Positions 46,568 to 55,392 are shown, counted from the first letter of the stretch. The stretch is DNA of 64,000 bases from Aminiphilus circumscriptus DSM 16581 (GCF_000526375.1 NZ_JAFY01000002.1:558001-622000), one strand, 5' to 3'. The notes: generated from the letters alone by a model not told the origin. Program-made: numbers and translations.

Positions 46568-47164
46568 ATGGAAAAACCCGCTGTCACCGATGTCCCTCTG
46601 AACGAGCTGCTTCGTCGTCGCTGGAGTCCTCGGGCCTTCGAGCCCCGTCCCGTGGAGAAGGAGGTGTTGCGACGCATCTTCGAGGCGGCGCGCTGGGCTC
46701 CCAGCGCCTACAACGAACAACCCTGGCGTTTTCTCCTCGCGTCGAGAGACCAGGAACCGACCTTTTCACTGCTCCTGGGATGTCTCGTGGAGCAGAACCA
46801 GGTGTGGGCCGCGAACGCGGGAGCTCTCGCGGTGGGGGTTACCCGAAAGTTCTTTACGCACAACGAAAAACCGAATCGTCACGCTCATCACGATCTTGGG
46901 CTCGCAGTGGCGCAGCTCACCCTCCAGGCGGTGGCGGAGGGGATCTTCGTCCACCCCATGGCGGGGTTTTCCCTCGAACGGGTACGCCAGGTCTGGAGTG
47001 TTCCCGAGATCTACGAACCGTTGGTGGCCCTGGCTCTGGGATATCCGGGCGATCCGGATACTCTGGGCGAGGATCTCCGGCAGAGAGAATATGCTCCTCG
47101 GGAGCGCAGATCCCTGGAGGAACTTGTTTTCAGCGGAGCCTGGAACGATCCGTTCTGGAAATGA
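46568..47164 (+). CDS. Nitroreductase family FMN oxidoreductase
   Basis: A 198-residue FMN enzyme of the nitroreductase fold. The N-terminal LLRRRWSPRAFEPRPVE with Arg-Ser-Arg-type FMN phosphate contacts, the AARWAPSAYNEQPWRF segment and the C-terminal VALALGYPGDP are typical. The ATG at 46568 is preceded by AGGGAGGC; an upstream ATG at 46391 is part of the hairpin and unlikely. Reduces nitroaromatics, quinones or unsaturated acids; the natural substrate is unknown. Confidence 0.88.
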   Translation: MEKPAVTDVPLNELLRRRWSPRAFEPRPVEKEVLRRIFEAARWAPSAYNEQPWRFLLASRDQEPTFSLLLGCLVEQNQVWAANAGALAVGVTRKFFTHNEKPNRHAHHDLGLAVAQLTLQAVAEGIFVHPMAGFSLERVRQVWSVPEIYEPLVALALGYPGDPDTLGEDLRQREYAPRERRSLEELVFSGAWNDPFWK

Positions 47165-47187
47165 GCATGCCCTGAGAGGGTGAAAAG

Positions 47188-47904
47188 ATGGAAATGTCCC
47201 CTGAAGAAGCGCCTGAGAGTGTGGGGCGATTCAAGGCCCTGAGGGCGAAGCTGTTGGCTCCTTTCGGCCGATTCGCCTTCCTTTCCCGGCGCAAGCTCGG
47301 TCTGAGCGCGGCGGTCGTGCTTAGTGTCGCCATTTTCGGATGGGGAGCGTGGGTTCAGTACCGGGAGCGGGGTGCTCCGGGGCCGTCCTTTTCCCGCTTG
47401 AACCGCCTGGAGGAGTTTCTCTACGCGCCTCTGGGCGTGCCGCTCCGGGAGGATCCGGAGGCGGATCTCCTCGCCCTGGGGTGTCTTTCCGAGGATCTCC
47501 TGTCCTTGAAAGAAGGCTCGCTTCCCGACTTCGCGGCATTCCTGACGGTTTCACCGGAGGACGGCGCAGGAAACGGAGGCATGTCCGGCGAGGTCCCCGC
47601 TCCCAGAGATTCCCGGTTTTTTGCCCTTGATGGAGAGGGTGTGTTCGCCCTCTTCGAGCGGCGGGAGGAAAAGCCCTTTCTCCGGCTTCTCCAGGTGGAA
47701 GAACGCCGGGTCCCCGTCAAATGGGGGCTTCGGGTGGGTGAGCCCGAGGAATATCTGCTCCGAGCCCTGGGACGTCCCACGGTTTCCTCGGCGGATCTCC
47801 GGTTCTATCGGGATCGCTGGGGAAGCGAGGTCTTCATCCGTGTGGACGAGGAGCGTATCGTCGCGCTGGAGTGGCGTTATCCGGAGGATCTGCACTTCCG
47901 ATGA
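47188..47904 (+). CDS. Membrane-anchored protein of unknown function
   Basis: A 238-residue protein with one transmembrane helix near residues 35-57 (LGLSAAVVLSVAIFGWGAWV) and a C-terminal, presumably exported, domain of 180 residues rich in Leu, Glu and Arg. I recognise no family. GAGAGGGTGAAAAG precedes the ATG. It starts 23 bases after the nitroreductase and overlaps the EamA transporter by four bases (ATGA), so it is part of a three-gene operon. Confidence 0.7.
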   Translation: MEMSPEEAPESVGRFKALRAKLLAPFGRFAFLSRRKLGLSAAVVLSVAIFGWGAWVQYRERGAPGPSFSRLNRLEEFLYAPLGVPLREDPEADLLALGCLSEDLLSLKEGSLPDFAAFLTVSPEDGAGNGGMSGEVPAPRDSRFFALDGEGVFALFERREEKPFLRLLQVEERRVPVKWGLRVGEPEEYLLRALGRPTVSSADLRFYRDRWGSEVFIRVDEERIVALEWRYPEDLHFR

Positions 47905-48824
47905 CGTCGAAAAATACAGCGCAGCTCAAGGCTGCCGTGGCAACGCTCTCCTGGGGTGCGTCCTTCGTGGCCACCAAGATCGCCCTCCGGGAGTGCGCGC
48001 CTCTGACGATCATTTGGATTCGATTTCTCCTGGGGCTTCCCGTTCTTTTCCTCCTGGCGGCGTTTTCGGAACGAGAACATCTCCGGAAGGAGGGCTTTTC
48101 CCTCGGTTGCCTCCGGTCCGCCCTTCCCGAGAGAAGAGAATGGCTTCCTCTGACAGTGCTGGGATTTCTGGGAGTGCCGTTCCACCATCTGCTGCAGTCC
48201 ACGGGCCTGCGCACCGCTCAGGCCGCTACATCCGCATGGATCGTCTCCACTATTCCGGTCTTCATCGCGATCCTGGGGCGGCTCTTTCTGAAGGAACGTT
48301 TCGGGAAGAGGGGCGTTCTGGGGCTCCTTCTCGCCGCCACGGGAGTGCTCACCGTGGTGACCAGGGGGCATCCGGAGCGTCTGCTTCTCCTTCAGGATTT
48401 GGGATTGGGAGATATTCTCGTGCTCCTCAGCGCCGTCAACTGGGCGGTCTTCTCCGTGGCGTCCCGGAAGCTCCTGGGATCTTCCGGTCCGGGAAAAAGC
48501 ACCTTCTGGGTCATGGCCCTCGGGTGGCTCCAGACATCGCTGCTCTTCGTCTTCAGCGATCATGTGCGGGAGCTGGTGGCCCTTTCGGGCGCCGTCTGGA
48601 TGAGCCTTCTCTTTCTGGGAATCTTCTGCACGGGGTTGGCCTACGCCTTCTGGTACGATGCACTGCGCACCCTTCCCGCCTCCAAGGTGGGGGTTTTCAT
48701 GTACCTCAATCCTCTTTCCGCCACGGTGGTGGCGGCGGTCTTCCTCGGAGAGGTACTGACGGGAGCGACCCTCACAGGAGTTGCGGCGATCTTTCTCGGC
48801 GTGTGGTGCGTGAACAGCCGTTGA
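47901..48824 (+). CDS. EamA/DMT superfamily permease
   Basis: A 307-residue metabolite exporter-like protein with two EamA repeats of five helices each: repeat one from AVATLSWGASFVATKIAL to GVLTVVTR, repeat two from LLSAVNWAVFSVASRKLL to AAIFLGVWCVNSR. The helix containing TAQAATSAWIVSTIPVFIA is a usual conserved spot. Substrates of such proteins (amino acids, nucleotides, others) cannot be predicted. Start at 47901 follows from the ATGA overlap. It converges with the DedA gene, only nine bases apart. Confidence 0.9.
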   Translation: MTSKNTAQLKAAVATLSWGASFVATKIALRECAPLTIIWIRFLLGLPVLFLLAAFSEREHLRKEGFSLGCLRSALPERREWLPLTVLGFLGVPFHHLLQSTGLRTAQAATSAWIVSTIPVFIAILGRLFLKERFGKRGVLGLLLAATGVLTVVTRGHPERLLLLQDLGLGDILVLLSAVNWAVFSVASRKLLGSSGPGKSTFWVMALGWLQTSLLFVFSDHVRELVALSGAVWMSLLFLGIFCTGLAYAFWYDALRTLPASKVGVFMYLNPLSATVVAAVFLGEVLTGATLTGVAAIFLGVWCVNSR

Positions 48825-48833
48825 GCGTTGGGG

Positions 48834-49448
48834 TTATTCCTCTTGGAGTTTTCGATTCTTCCGCAGTCGCAGTACGTAGGCTGCCACGAGAACGACACAG
48901 AGCCCCAGGGTGACGACGGTGATCTTGTGAAGGGAGTTCATCACGAGGACCTGATTGTTGCCCACCCAATAGCCCACCAGGGCGAGGACCACCACCCAAA
49001 TTCCCGCGCCGAGGGCGGTGAAGAGGGAGAAGACCGCCAGGTTCATCCGGGCCACTCCCGCCGGAAGGGAGATGTACTGGCGGATGCCCGGGATCAGCCT
49101 CCCCACGAAGGTGCTGATGTGCCCGTGCCTGGCGAAGAAACGGTCGGCCTTGTCAAGTGTCTCGGAGGAGACGAGGACGTATTTCCCGAAGCGCTCGAAG
49201 AAGGGGCGACCGAAGCGAACGGCGATCCAGTAGTTGAACCAGGCTCCGAGGAGACTGCCGAGGATGCCCATGGCGATCACCACGGGAAGGCTCATTTCCC
49301 CCTGGGAGGCGAGATACCCCGCGGGAGGAACGACGACTTCACTGGGGAAGGGAAAGAAGGACGACTCCAGGAACATGAGGGCGGCGATGCCAGGATAGCC
49401 GAGTTTACCGATGGTGGCGACGATCCACGAGATGACGGCGGACAGCAT
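48834..49448 (-). CDS. DedA family membrane protein
   Basis: A 204-residue DedA/VTT-domain protein, a lipid scramblase or proton-coupled transporter family needed for membrane homeostasis. Marks are [22 protein letters not shown] (the conserved E and PxP region), [20 protein letters not shown], and the amphipathic signature [20 protein letters not shown] with its conserved Arg residues. GAAGGAGTGTGTTTC precedes the ATG at 49448. It stands alone on the minus strand between the EamA gene and the antiporter operon. Confidence 0.92.
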   Translation of the reverse strand: MLSAVISWIVATIGKLGYPGIAALMFLESSFFPFPSEVVVPPAGYLASQGEMSLPVVIAMGILGSLLGAWFNYWIAVRFGRPFFERFGKYVLVSSETLDKADRFFARHGHISTFVGRLIPGIRQYISLPAGVARMNLAVFSLFTALGAGIWVVVLALVGYWVGNNQVLVMNSLHKITVVTLGLCVVLVAAYVLRLRKNRKLQEE

Positions 49449-49551
49449 GAAACACACTCCTTCACAAAACGTATGGGAAAGCGGAGGTCTTGCATGACAT
49501 GACTCCAGGGCAAGCGTACCATGCCCGGAGAGATCGGGAAAGGGGATTTCC

Positions 49552-49899
49552 ATGAGTGTTTCGTTCCTCCTCCGAATGCTCCTCCTCGCTGTGGTGCTCT
49601 TCGGACTCTGGGGTGTCCTCTTCCGAAGGAATCTTCTCTTCAAGGTCCTTGCCATGGACATCATGAACACCGGTGTGGTCAGTCTCTATGTCCTCTCCGC
49701 CCGGAGAGGCGGCGTCGCCCCCGTGGCGGGAACGGGAGGCGATGCCTTTGCCGATCCCCTTCCCCAGGCGGTGATCGTCACGGCCATCGTCATCGGCTTT
49801 TCCATTCTCGCGCTCCTGATCGTCTATGTCATGGATCTTTCCCGGCATTTTCACACCCTGGACGCGGACCGCATCGAGGAGCGCTGGCGCCGTGACTGA
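49552..49899 (+). CDS. mnhC: Na+/H+ antiporter subunit C (MnhC/MrpC, NuoK-like)
   Basis: A 115-residue, three-helix NuoK-like subunit. [20 protein letters not shown] and [28 protein letters not shown] are the conserved second and third helices; the Glu that occupies helix II in NuoK is Asp here. First gene of the antiporter operon; GGGAAAGGGGATTTCC precedes the ATG. Its last eight bases overlap the start of the next gene. Confidence 0.9.
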   Translation: MSVSFLLRMLLLAVVLFGLWGVLFRRNLLFKVLAMDIMNTGVVSLYVLSARRGGVAPVAGTGGDAFADPLPQAVIVTAIVIGFSILALLIVYVMDLSRHFHTLDADRIEERWRRD

Positions 49900-51403
49900 G
49901 GCGGGAGCGGGATATCTCTTCGTCCTCCTCTTCGTCTTTCTTCCTCTCTGCATGGGCGTCGTCGCCGCAGTGACCGGCAGAGGAGGAACGGTGCCACTCG
50001 GCCTCTGCGCGGTCCTCTCCCTCGCGGGAGCGCTCCGTCTCCTCGCGGGAGAGGAGGAGGTCCGCCTCGTCCTGCTTGGGAGCTACGGAGTGGAGCTTCT
50101 GCTGGACCGGGTCGCCGCGACGTTCATCTTCGCCAATGCGGCGGTGTGCCTCGCCGTGGCCCTTCATCTCCGGCACGGCTCGGCTCCGTCCCTGCTCGTT
50201 CCTGTGATGACCATGCTTTCCGGAACGGCCAACGCGGTCTTTCTGAGCTACGACCTCTTCAATATTTTCGTGACGGTGGATCTCTCCACCATCCTCGGAT
50301 TCCTTCTGATCCGCATGGGAAGAAAACCCCGCCAGATCTGGTCATCCATCAAATACCTCTTCGTGAACAATCTGGGGATGATCTTCTATCTCCTGGGCTG
50401 TCTCGACGTGTATCGGCAGACAGGGACGTTTTCCTTGAGCGTCCTTTCCGGGGCACCCCTGTCCGCGGTGGTCCTCCTGATGGGGGGGCTCGTGGTGAAG
50501 GGCGGTCTCTTTCTTCCCGGCCTCTGGCTTCCCGAGGCTCACGGAGAGGCGGACGCTCCCGTCTCGGCCCTGCTCTCCGGAGTGGTGGTGAAGATCGGCC
50601 TCGCGCCGCTTCTGCGCATCGCGGGGGAAAACGAGGCGGCCCGGGGGCTTCTGCTCGTCCTCGGCCCGGCGGCGGCGCTCTGGGGTGTGTGTCATGCGCT
50701 CTTCGAGAAGGACGCAAAGCGCCTTCTCGCCTACCATACCCTTTCCCAGGTCGGGTTCATCGCGGCGGTCCCTTCGGTGGGACATCTCTACGCCGCGGCC
50801 CACGGGCTCTTCAAATCCTGGCTCTTTCTCTCCGTGGGGCGCCTGTCCAACCGGCGCATCGCCGCCCTCTCCCGGGAAACGGTCTCGCGCTCTCTGTGGA
50901 TCGCCCTTGTCCTCGGCAGCCTCGCCATCTCCGGATGTCCGCCCCTCGCGGGTTTCGGTGCCAAGCTTCGGGTCATGGGAGGTGCGCTTCCCTGGCAGGA
51001 GCCGCTGCTGCTTCTCGCCGCGGTGGGAACGGCGGCATCCTTCGCGAAGTTCCTCTTCCTTCCCCGCAAGGGTGCCCCTTGCGTCTCGAAAGACGCGGCG
51101 GAAAAGGACCTTCCACCGGTGTCCCCCGCAGGGGGCATGACGGTGCCCTCCCGCGGGGCCGGTTTCGAGGATGTCTGGCTCGGGGCCGCGCTTTTCGGAA
51201 TGGGACTCTTCCTCGGCGGTTTCGAGGCGAAGGAGATCGTCAAGGCCGTACTTGTGCTGGGAGGCGGATGGGGGATGTTCGCGTTGCTCCGGGGGTGCTC
51301 CCTGCAATTTTCCCGGAGCCTGGAGACGATGGAGAATCTTGTGGGTGTGCTGGTCCTCTTTCTGGCCGTGGCGCTTCTGGGGGTGCGGACATGGTTCTTC
51401 TGA
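49892..51403 (+). CDS. mnhD: Na+/H+ antiporter subunit D (MnhD/MrpD, NuoN/M-like)
   Basis: A 503-residue proton-channel subunit with about 14 hydrophobic helices. The conserved antiporter features include the Glu-like region in helix 5 (LFNIFVTVDLSTILGFLLI, where Asp replaces Glu), Lys residues in KYLFVNNLGMIFYLL and VVKGGLFLPGLWLPEAHGEA, and LLAYHTLSQVGFIAA. I chose GTG at 49892, overlapping the stop of subunit C by eight bases; the frame upstream is a shadow. This is the only full NuoL/M/N-type subunit in the operon. Confidence 0.92.
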   Translation: MTEAGAGYLFVLLFVFLPLCMGVVAAVTGRGGTVPLGLCAVLSLAGALRLLAGEEEVRLVLLGSYGVELLLDRVAATFIFANAAVCLAVALHLRHGSAPSLLVPVMTMLSGTANAVFLSYDLFNIFVTVDLSTILGFLLIRMGRKPRQIWSSIKYLFVNNLGMIFYLLGCLDVYRQTGTFSLSVLSGAPLSAVVLLMGGLVVKGGLFLPGLWLPEAHGEADAPVSALLSGVVVKIGLAPLLRIAGENEAARGLLLVLGPAAALWGVCHALFEKDAKRLLAYHTLSQVGFIAAVPSVGHLYAAAHGLFKSWLFLSVGRLSNRRIAALSRETVSRSLWIALVLGSLAISGCPPLAGFGAKLRVMGGALPWQEPLLLLAAVGTAASFAKFLFLPRKGAPCVSKDAAEKDLPPVSPAGGMTVPSRGAGFEDVWLGAALFGMGLFLGGFEAKEIVKAVLVLGGGWGMFALLRGCSLQFSRSLETMENLVGVLVLFLAVALLGVRTWFF

Positions 51404-51768
51404 TCGGTGCGGGGACACTCTTCTGGATCGTCGTGTCGGGAGATGCCTCTCTCCGAGGAGTGTTCCTGGGGTGTGCCTTTTCGGTTTTCGCGGGGCGCCT
51501 CCTCGGCCTGAATCCCGAGGCGGGGCACATTCTCCGGTTCGCGTTGCGTCTTCTGCGGACGCTGCCCCAGGCGTTTCGGGAGGGAATCGAGCTGATGACG
51601 GGGCGTTTTTCGGCGCGCCGCTTCGCGCCGCAGAAGGCACCGCCTTCTCCGTGGAACGTTTTCGAGGAGGTCTATCTGGTGACACTCACACCGAGAACGC
51701 TGGTGGTGCACGTGGATCGGCTCCGAACGATGCTGGTGCACTGCCTCGACGAGGAAAAACGCGGATGA
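51391..51768 (+). CDS. mnhE: Na+/H+ antiporter subunit E (MnhE/MrpE)
   Basis: A 125-residue protein with one or two N-terminal helices (LLIGAGTLFWIVVSG) and the MnhE signature EVYLVTLTPRTLVVHVD near the end, followed by a short cytosolic tail. It overlaps subunit D by 13 bases and subunit F by four. A supporting subunit of the Mrp complex. Confidence 0.88.
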   Translation: MVLLIGAGTLFWIVVSGDASLRGVFLGCAFSVFAGRLLGLNPEAGHILRFALRLLRTLPQAFREGIELMTGRFSARRFAPQKAPPSPWNVFEEVYLVTLTPRTLVVHVDRLRTMLVHCLDEEKRG

Positions 51769-52028
51769 CCGTTCCGTGGATCGCCGCGGCGCTTCTGGTA
51801 CTGCTCCTCCTGCTCGTGACGGCGGCGTTTTTTCTCGCCTCCGGAGTCTGGACGGAGCTGCTCTGTTTCGCCTCCTTCTCGATCAAGGCGGCCCTTTTGG
51901 TGCTCCTCTGGGATCTCCTCACCGGAGGTGCCGCCGCGGGGGGTGTCGTGGCCCTCTCGCTGCTCCTTCTGGGAGGGGCGGGGGTTCTCGTGCTGGCCAT
52001 CTTTCTGGAACGGAGGCGGCGTGAATGA
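51765..52028 (+). CDS. mnhF: Na+/H+ antiporter subunit F (MnhF/MrpF)
   Basis: An 87-residue, three-helix protein (IAAALLVLLLLLVTAAFFLA; ELLCFASFSIKAALLVLLWD; VALSLLLLGGAGVLVLAIFL). Sequence identity to other MnhF proteins is low, but size, topology and position between E and G fit. The Arg-Asp motif common in helix 1-2 is not seen. ATGA overlaps at both ends. Confidence 0.75.
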   Translation: MTVPWIAAALLVLLLLLVTAAFFLASGVWTELLCFASFSIKAALLVLLWDLLTGGAAAGGVVALSLLLLGGAGVLVLAIFLERRRRE

Positions 52029-52306
52029 CGCTTCTTGGAGATCTGTTGCTCTGCGCCGGGTCAGTCCTCCTCTTCTGGGGGACCTGTGCGCTCTTCTCGA
52101 AGAAACCCGTGGTGGTGAAGCTTCATGCCCTGGGCGTGGGAGACACCCTGGGCGCGTTTCTCTTCGTCCTCGGCCTTTTGCTGCGCAGCACGGAAGGACG
52201 GGGTCTCCTCGCGGCGGCGGCAGTGGCTCTCCTGCTCTGGGGGCCCATCCTCTCCTATGCGCTCGGACGCGGTGCCGTGGGTGACGAGGGGAGGGAAGGG
52301 GAATGA
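52025..52306 (+). CDS. mnhG: Na+/H+ antiporter subunit G (MnhG/MrpG)
   Basis: A 93-residue, three-helix subunit. The hallmark KLHALGVGDTLGAFLFVLGLLL (MnhG consensus: RxHAxxxxDTxG) is intact. The start overlaps subunit F and the stop overlaps the next gene by four bases. Confidence 0.9.
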   Translation: MTLLGDLLLCAGSVLLFWGTCALFSKKPVVVKLHALGVGDTLGAFLFVLGLLLRSTEGRGLLAAAAVALLLWGPILSYALGRGAVGDEGREGE

Positions 52307-53049
52307 AGGCGCTCCTCTCTCTTTCCGGAACGGACATCCTTGTGATCGCCTGTGCGGCCCTGTTGCCCCTGATGGCCTTCGTCACGCTCCGCCAGGAGCG
52401 GATTCTCGCCGCCGTCATCGCCCGGGGGATGCTGGGCATCGCCGCGGCGCTCCTCTACACGCTGCTCGGTGCTCCGGACGTGGCGGTCACGGAGGCTCTC
52501 ATGGGAGCGCTCCTGGTGACGCTCCTCTACGTGGTTGTGTTCAAGCGTTCCGGCGAGTTCCGGGTCGGGTGTCTCGAACTGTCTCCGCTTGTTGAGACGC
52601 TTCCCGGGCGAGGCGAAGAATTTGACGGCCTGGACGTGGCCTTTCTTCGGGCCTTCGCTGCCTGGGCGGGATATCGTCCCCGGTTCGTGCGCTTTGACAG
52701 CCGGGAGGAGCTGCTCTCGGAACTGCGGGAGGGCGTGGTGGACATCGCTGCGGGTGGTCTGGTGGAGGGCAAGGACGATCTCTCCGGAACCGTTCTCTTT
52801 CCCCTTGTGGAAACACGCATTCTTGAAGGAGAGGGAGGTGTCTGGATTGATCTTCTCCGGGCCCGACAGCGGCTCGGCGCGGGAGGGGACGTTGCGGTGG
52901 GGATGGTGGAGCGGAGTTCCCGATACGGCATTCTCGTCTCTTCTTCCTCCCATGACCTGGAGGAGCAACTTCGCCGGTACTGTGACGGCGATGGCGTAGA
53001 GGAACTGCGTCGCCTGAGGGAACAGTATCTTGGGGGTGGTCCTTCGTGA
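52303..53049 (+). CDS. MbhD-like (DUF4040) membrane subunit fused to a solute-binding-protein-like domain
   Basis: A 248-residue fusion. Residues 1-82 hold three helices and the DUF4040/MbhD signature LGAPDVAVTEALMGALLVTL, corresponding to the C-terminal part of MrpA. From about residue 84 the sequence switches to a soluble domain resembling family 3 solute-binding proteins: RVGCLELSPL, GLDVAFLRAFAAWAG, ELREGVVDIAAGGL, and a later VGMVERSSRYGILV. A ligand-binding domain on an antiporter subunit is unusual and suggests allosteric control. It overlaps both neighbours by four bases, so the fusion sits inside the operon and is not an assembly artefact of two genes. Confidence 0.75.
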   Translation: MKALLSLSGTDILVIACAALLPLMAFVTLRQERILAAVIARGMLGIAAALLYTLLGAPDVAVTEALMGALLVTLLYVVVFKRSGEFRVGCLELSPLVETLPGRGEEFDGLDVAFLRAFAAWAGYRPRFVRFDSREELLSELREGVVDIAAGGLVEGKDDLSGTVLFPLVETRILEGEGGVWIDLLRARQRLGAGGDVAVGMVERSSRYGILVSSSSHDLEEQLRRYCDGDGVEELRRLREQYLGGGPS

Positions 53050-53759
53050 ACGCAGAGAAAGAGCGGAAGGATCGGCAGGGGAACCATTTCCGCCTCGTGC
53101 TCCTTCGCCGGGTGCTCTACGGGGTTGCCTCGGTGGTGTTGTTCGCGTTTCTTGTCCTTTCCTGGGCTCAGGGAGGAGGGGGCGCGCACGTGCTCCGCGT
53201 GGCGGAGGAGTCCGGAGTGCCCAACGCCGTCGCCGCGCTCTATCTGCGAAACCGCCTCTACGACACGCTCTTCGAGGTGGTGGTCTTTTCCGTGGCGGTC
53301 CTCGGGGTCGCCTTCTTCCTCGACGGAAAGGAGCGGGCCGGAGCGCTCAAAGCCCTTCGGGACGCACCTCTCCTCGCCATGGCCAGGGGAGCGGCTTTCT
53401 TCGCCTTTCTTCTCGCCGCGCTGTTCGCCTTCTACGGCCATCTTTCTCCGGGAGGGGGCTTCGCCGCGGGTGTCGCGGGGGGAACGGCGCTGGTGCTCGT
53501 TTCGCTGACGCCGGAACGGGAGCGCCTGGAGCGCTTTTTCCCCAGGGCGGTCCAGGTGAAGGGAGAAAAATGCGTCCTTTTGCTTTTTCTTGTCCTTTCC
53601 GCCCTTGCCTGCGGCGGCGTGCTTCTTCCCGCCGGAACCTACGGGAGCGTTCTCTCCGGAGGGTGGATTCCCCTGCTCAACGGGATGATCACGCTCAAGG
53701 TCGCCGCGGGAACCTGGGTGATCGGCATGCGTTTTCTGGACTCCGAGTGGCTTTTCTGA
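53046..53759 (+). CDS. mnhB: Na+/H+ antiporter subunit B-like protein with MbhE-like N-terminus
   Basis: A 237-residue membrane protein. Residues 60-90 (NAVAALYLRNRLYDTLFEVVVFSVAVLGVAFF) match the MbhE-like segment found at the end of MrpA; the second half carries the MnhB signature GHLSPGGGFAAGVAGGTALVL and three further helices. GTG start at 53046 within a GTGA overlap. As the last gene of the operon it completes the set C-D-E-F-G-(MbhD)-(MbhE/B). Confidence 0.85.
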   Translation: MNAEKERKDRQGNHFRLVLLRRVLYGVASVVLFAFLVLSWAQGGGGAHVLRVAEESGVPNAVAALYLRNRLYDTLFEVVVFSVAVLGVAFFLDGKERAGALKALRDAPLLAMARGAAFFAFLLAALFAFYGHLSPGGGFAAGVAGGTALVLVSLTPERERLERFFPRAVQVKGEKCVLLLFLVLSALACGGVLLPAGTYGSVLSGGWIPLLNGMITLKVAAGTWVIGMRFLDSEWLF

Positions 53760-53819
53760 TGCCCCCTCCCGGGGGTATGCGGACTGCCGGCGGAGAAACC
53801 ACAGGAGTGAGAGGAGAGG

Positions 53820-54701
53820 ATGAACATGAACGCCGAAGCGTTTGCGGAATGGCCCGCGAGGGAACTGGAACGTCTCGTGGCGACCTTCGTCGCCACGTCG
53901 CCGGAGAACTCCATGAAGACCGTTTCCGAGGAGCCCGCCTGGGACGAGCCCCTTGTGGGATTTGCCTCGGGAGCGGATCCGATCTTCGAAACATACAAGG
54001 AGCACGTGGGGCCCTTCGCCTTCACGCCGGAGGAACTCTTTGCCCTTTCCTTTCCGGAGGAACCGGTCCGGGCGGAAGAGCTGACCGTGATGGCCTGGAT
54101 TCTTCCCCAACGGACGGCCACGAAGGAAGACAATCGGCGGGAGCGGCTTCGGGGGGCGGAGCGCTGGGCCCGGTCCCGCCTGTATGGAGAGCGGTTCAAT
54201 GTCCTGCTTCGAGAGCATGTGGTGGCGTCTCTGGCGGAGGTTGGCATCTCCGCCGTGGCGCCGCAGCTGTCGCCCCACTGGAAGGGAGAGATCTCTCCCC
54301 TCTACGGCAGATCCTCGAGGTGGTCCGAACGGCACGCCGCCCACGCCTGCGGCCTGGGAACCTTCGGCCTCTGCGACGGGCTCATCACCCCCAAAGGAAA
54401 GGCGCACCGGGTCGGTTCGGTGGTGTTGCACCGGGCCGTGCCTCCCACGCCGCGCCCCTATGCCCATCATCGGGCCTGGTGTCTCTTCTACGTGGACGGA
54501 AGCTGTTCCGCCTGCGTTCGTCGCTGTCCCGCCGGGGCCATTTCCGAAGCGGGGCACGACAAGGAGCGCTGTGATCGTCATCTCGAAGAGGTTTGCCTTC
54601 CCTACGCCAGAGAGGTCTGGGGCATCGAAACCTACGGGTGCGGGCTCTGTCAGACGGGCGTTCCCTGCGAGAGCGGCATTCCCAAGAGGGTCGTTCTCTG
54701 A
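53820..54701 (+). CDS. Epoxyqueuosine-reductase-like [4Fe-4S] protein
   Basis: A 293-residue protein with the C-terminal dicluster ferredoxin seen in QueG-related enzymes. The first cluster motif is CSACVRRCPAGAI near 238-250; the second includes CDRHL, CLPYAR and YGCGLCQTGVPCESGIP. Upstream, HAAHACGLGTFGLCDGLITPKG matches the QueG-like core (GLG-FG...GxxxR). The N-terminal cobalamin region of true QueG is not obvious, so it is better called an Fe-S reductase of unknown substrate. GAGAGGAGG precedes the ATG. Confidence 0.8.
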   Translation: MNMNAEAFAEWPARELERLVATFVATSPENSMKTVSEEPAWDEPLVGFASGADPIFETYKEHVGPFAFTPEELFALSFPEEPVRAEELTVMAWILPQRTATKEDNRRERLRGAERWARSRLYGERFNVLLREHVVASLAEVGISAVAPQLSPHWKGEISPLYGRSSRWSERHAAHACGLGTFGLCDGLITPKGKAHRVGSVVLHRAVPPTPRPYAHHRAWCLFYVDGSCSACVRRCPAGAISEAGHDKERCDRHLEEVCLPYAREVWGIETYGCGLCQTGVPCESGIPKRVVL

Positions 54702-54721
54702 AGAAGGCGTCAGGGTGCGCA

Positions 54722-54761
54722 AACGACGAGGGGCGTTCCGTCAGGAACGCCCCTCGTCGTT
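54722..54761. terminator. Perfect 18-bp hairpin between convergent genes
   Basis: AACGACGAGGGGCGTTCC and its exact complement enclose a GTCA tetraloop, between the Fe-S protein (ends 54701) and the flavin reductase (ends 54789 on minus). It probably ends transcription from both sides although T-runs are lacking. Confidence 0.65.
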
Positions 54762-54788
54762 ATGGGTGTGCGTCTCCTCCTGCTGTTC

Positions 54789-55358
54789 TTACGGTCGGAG
54801 CAGCTCCTTGCCGACGGAAAAGGCCCTGCCCGCAAGCGCCCCAAGGCCGTAGTACCCTGCGGGGCCGTAGCAGAGAGGGTCGAGCGCCCGCACGTCCAGT
54901 TCCCCCTGGGGGGTGAGGACCGATTCCTCCGCCGCCACGGCGACGATCTCCGCCACCACGAGCATGTGGCTGCCGAGTTTCGTGGTGGACACGAGGCGAC
55001 ACTCGAGGACGAGGGGAAAACGGTCGATCACCGGCGCGTCCACCTCCGAGCCGGGAGTGCAGGTCATGCCGGTCTTGGCGAGCTTGTCCTCGTTCCTTCC
55101 CGAGACGAGCCCGAAGTAGTCCGTTTCCTTCACCAGATCCACCGAGGGGACATGCACGGTGAGCGCTTTTCGGCGGAGCAGATTTTCGTAGGTGAGGCGG
55201 CTCTCCCGGATTCCGATGGTGAGGCAGGGCGGTTCGGAGCAGCAGATCCCCGCCCAGGCGGCGGTCATGGCGTCGGGATGTCCCTCGGCGTCGTAGGTTC
55301 CCACGACCACCGCGGGAAGCGGGTACAGGGTCGGTTTCGTCTCCAGTCTTTTTTTCAC
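54789..55358 (-). CDS. Flavin reductase family protein (FMN-binding split barrel)
   Basis: A 189-residue protein of the flavin reductase/flavoredoxin type. It starts with the FMN-contact stretch VVVGTYDAEGHPDAMTAAWA, then SEPPCLTIGIRESRLTYENL and SGRNEDKLAKTG. The GTG at 55358 is chosen because AGGAGGTCAGAACC precedes it; the longer frame upstream belongs to a broken chemoreceptor. Likely a flavin:NAD(P)H or electron-carrier protein; no partner is adjacent. Confidence 0.88.
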   Translation of the reverse strand: MKKRLETKPTLYPLPAVVVGTYDAEGHPDAMTAAWAGICCSEPPCLTIGIRESRLTYENLLRRKALTVHVPSVDLVKETDYFGLVSGRNEDKLAKTGMTCTPGSEVDAPVIDRFPLVLECRLVSTTKLGSHMLVVAEIVAVAAEESVLTPQGELDVRALDPLCYGPAGYYGLGALAGRAFSVGKELLRP

Positions 55359-55392
55359 GGTTCTGACCTCCTGAAATAAAGTAGTCGCAATT

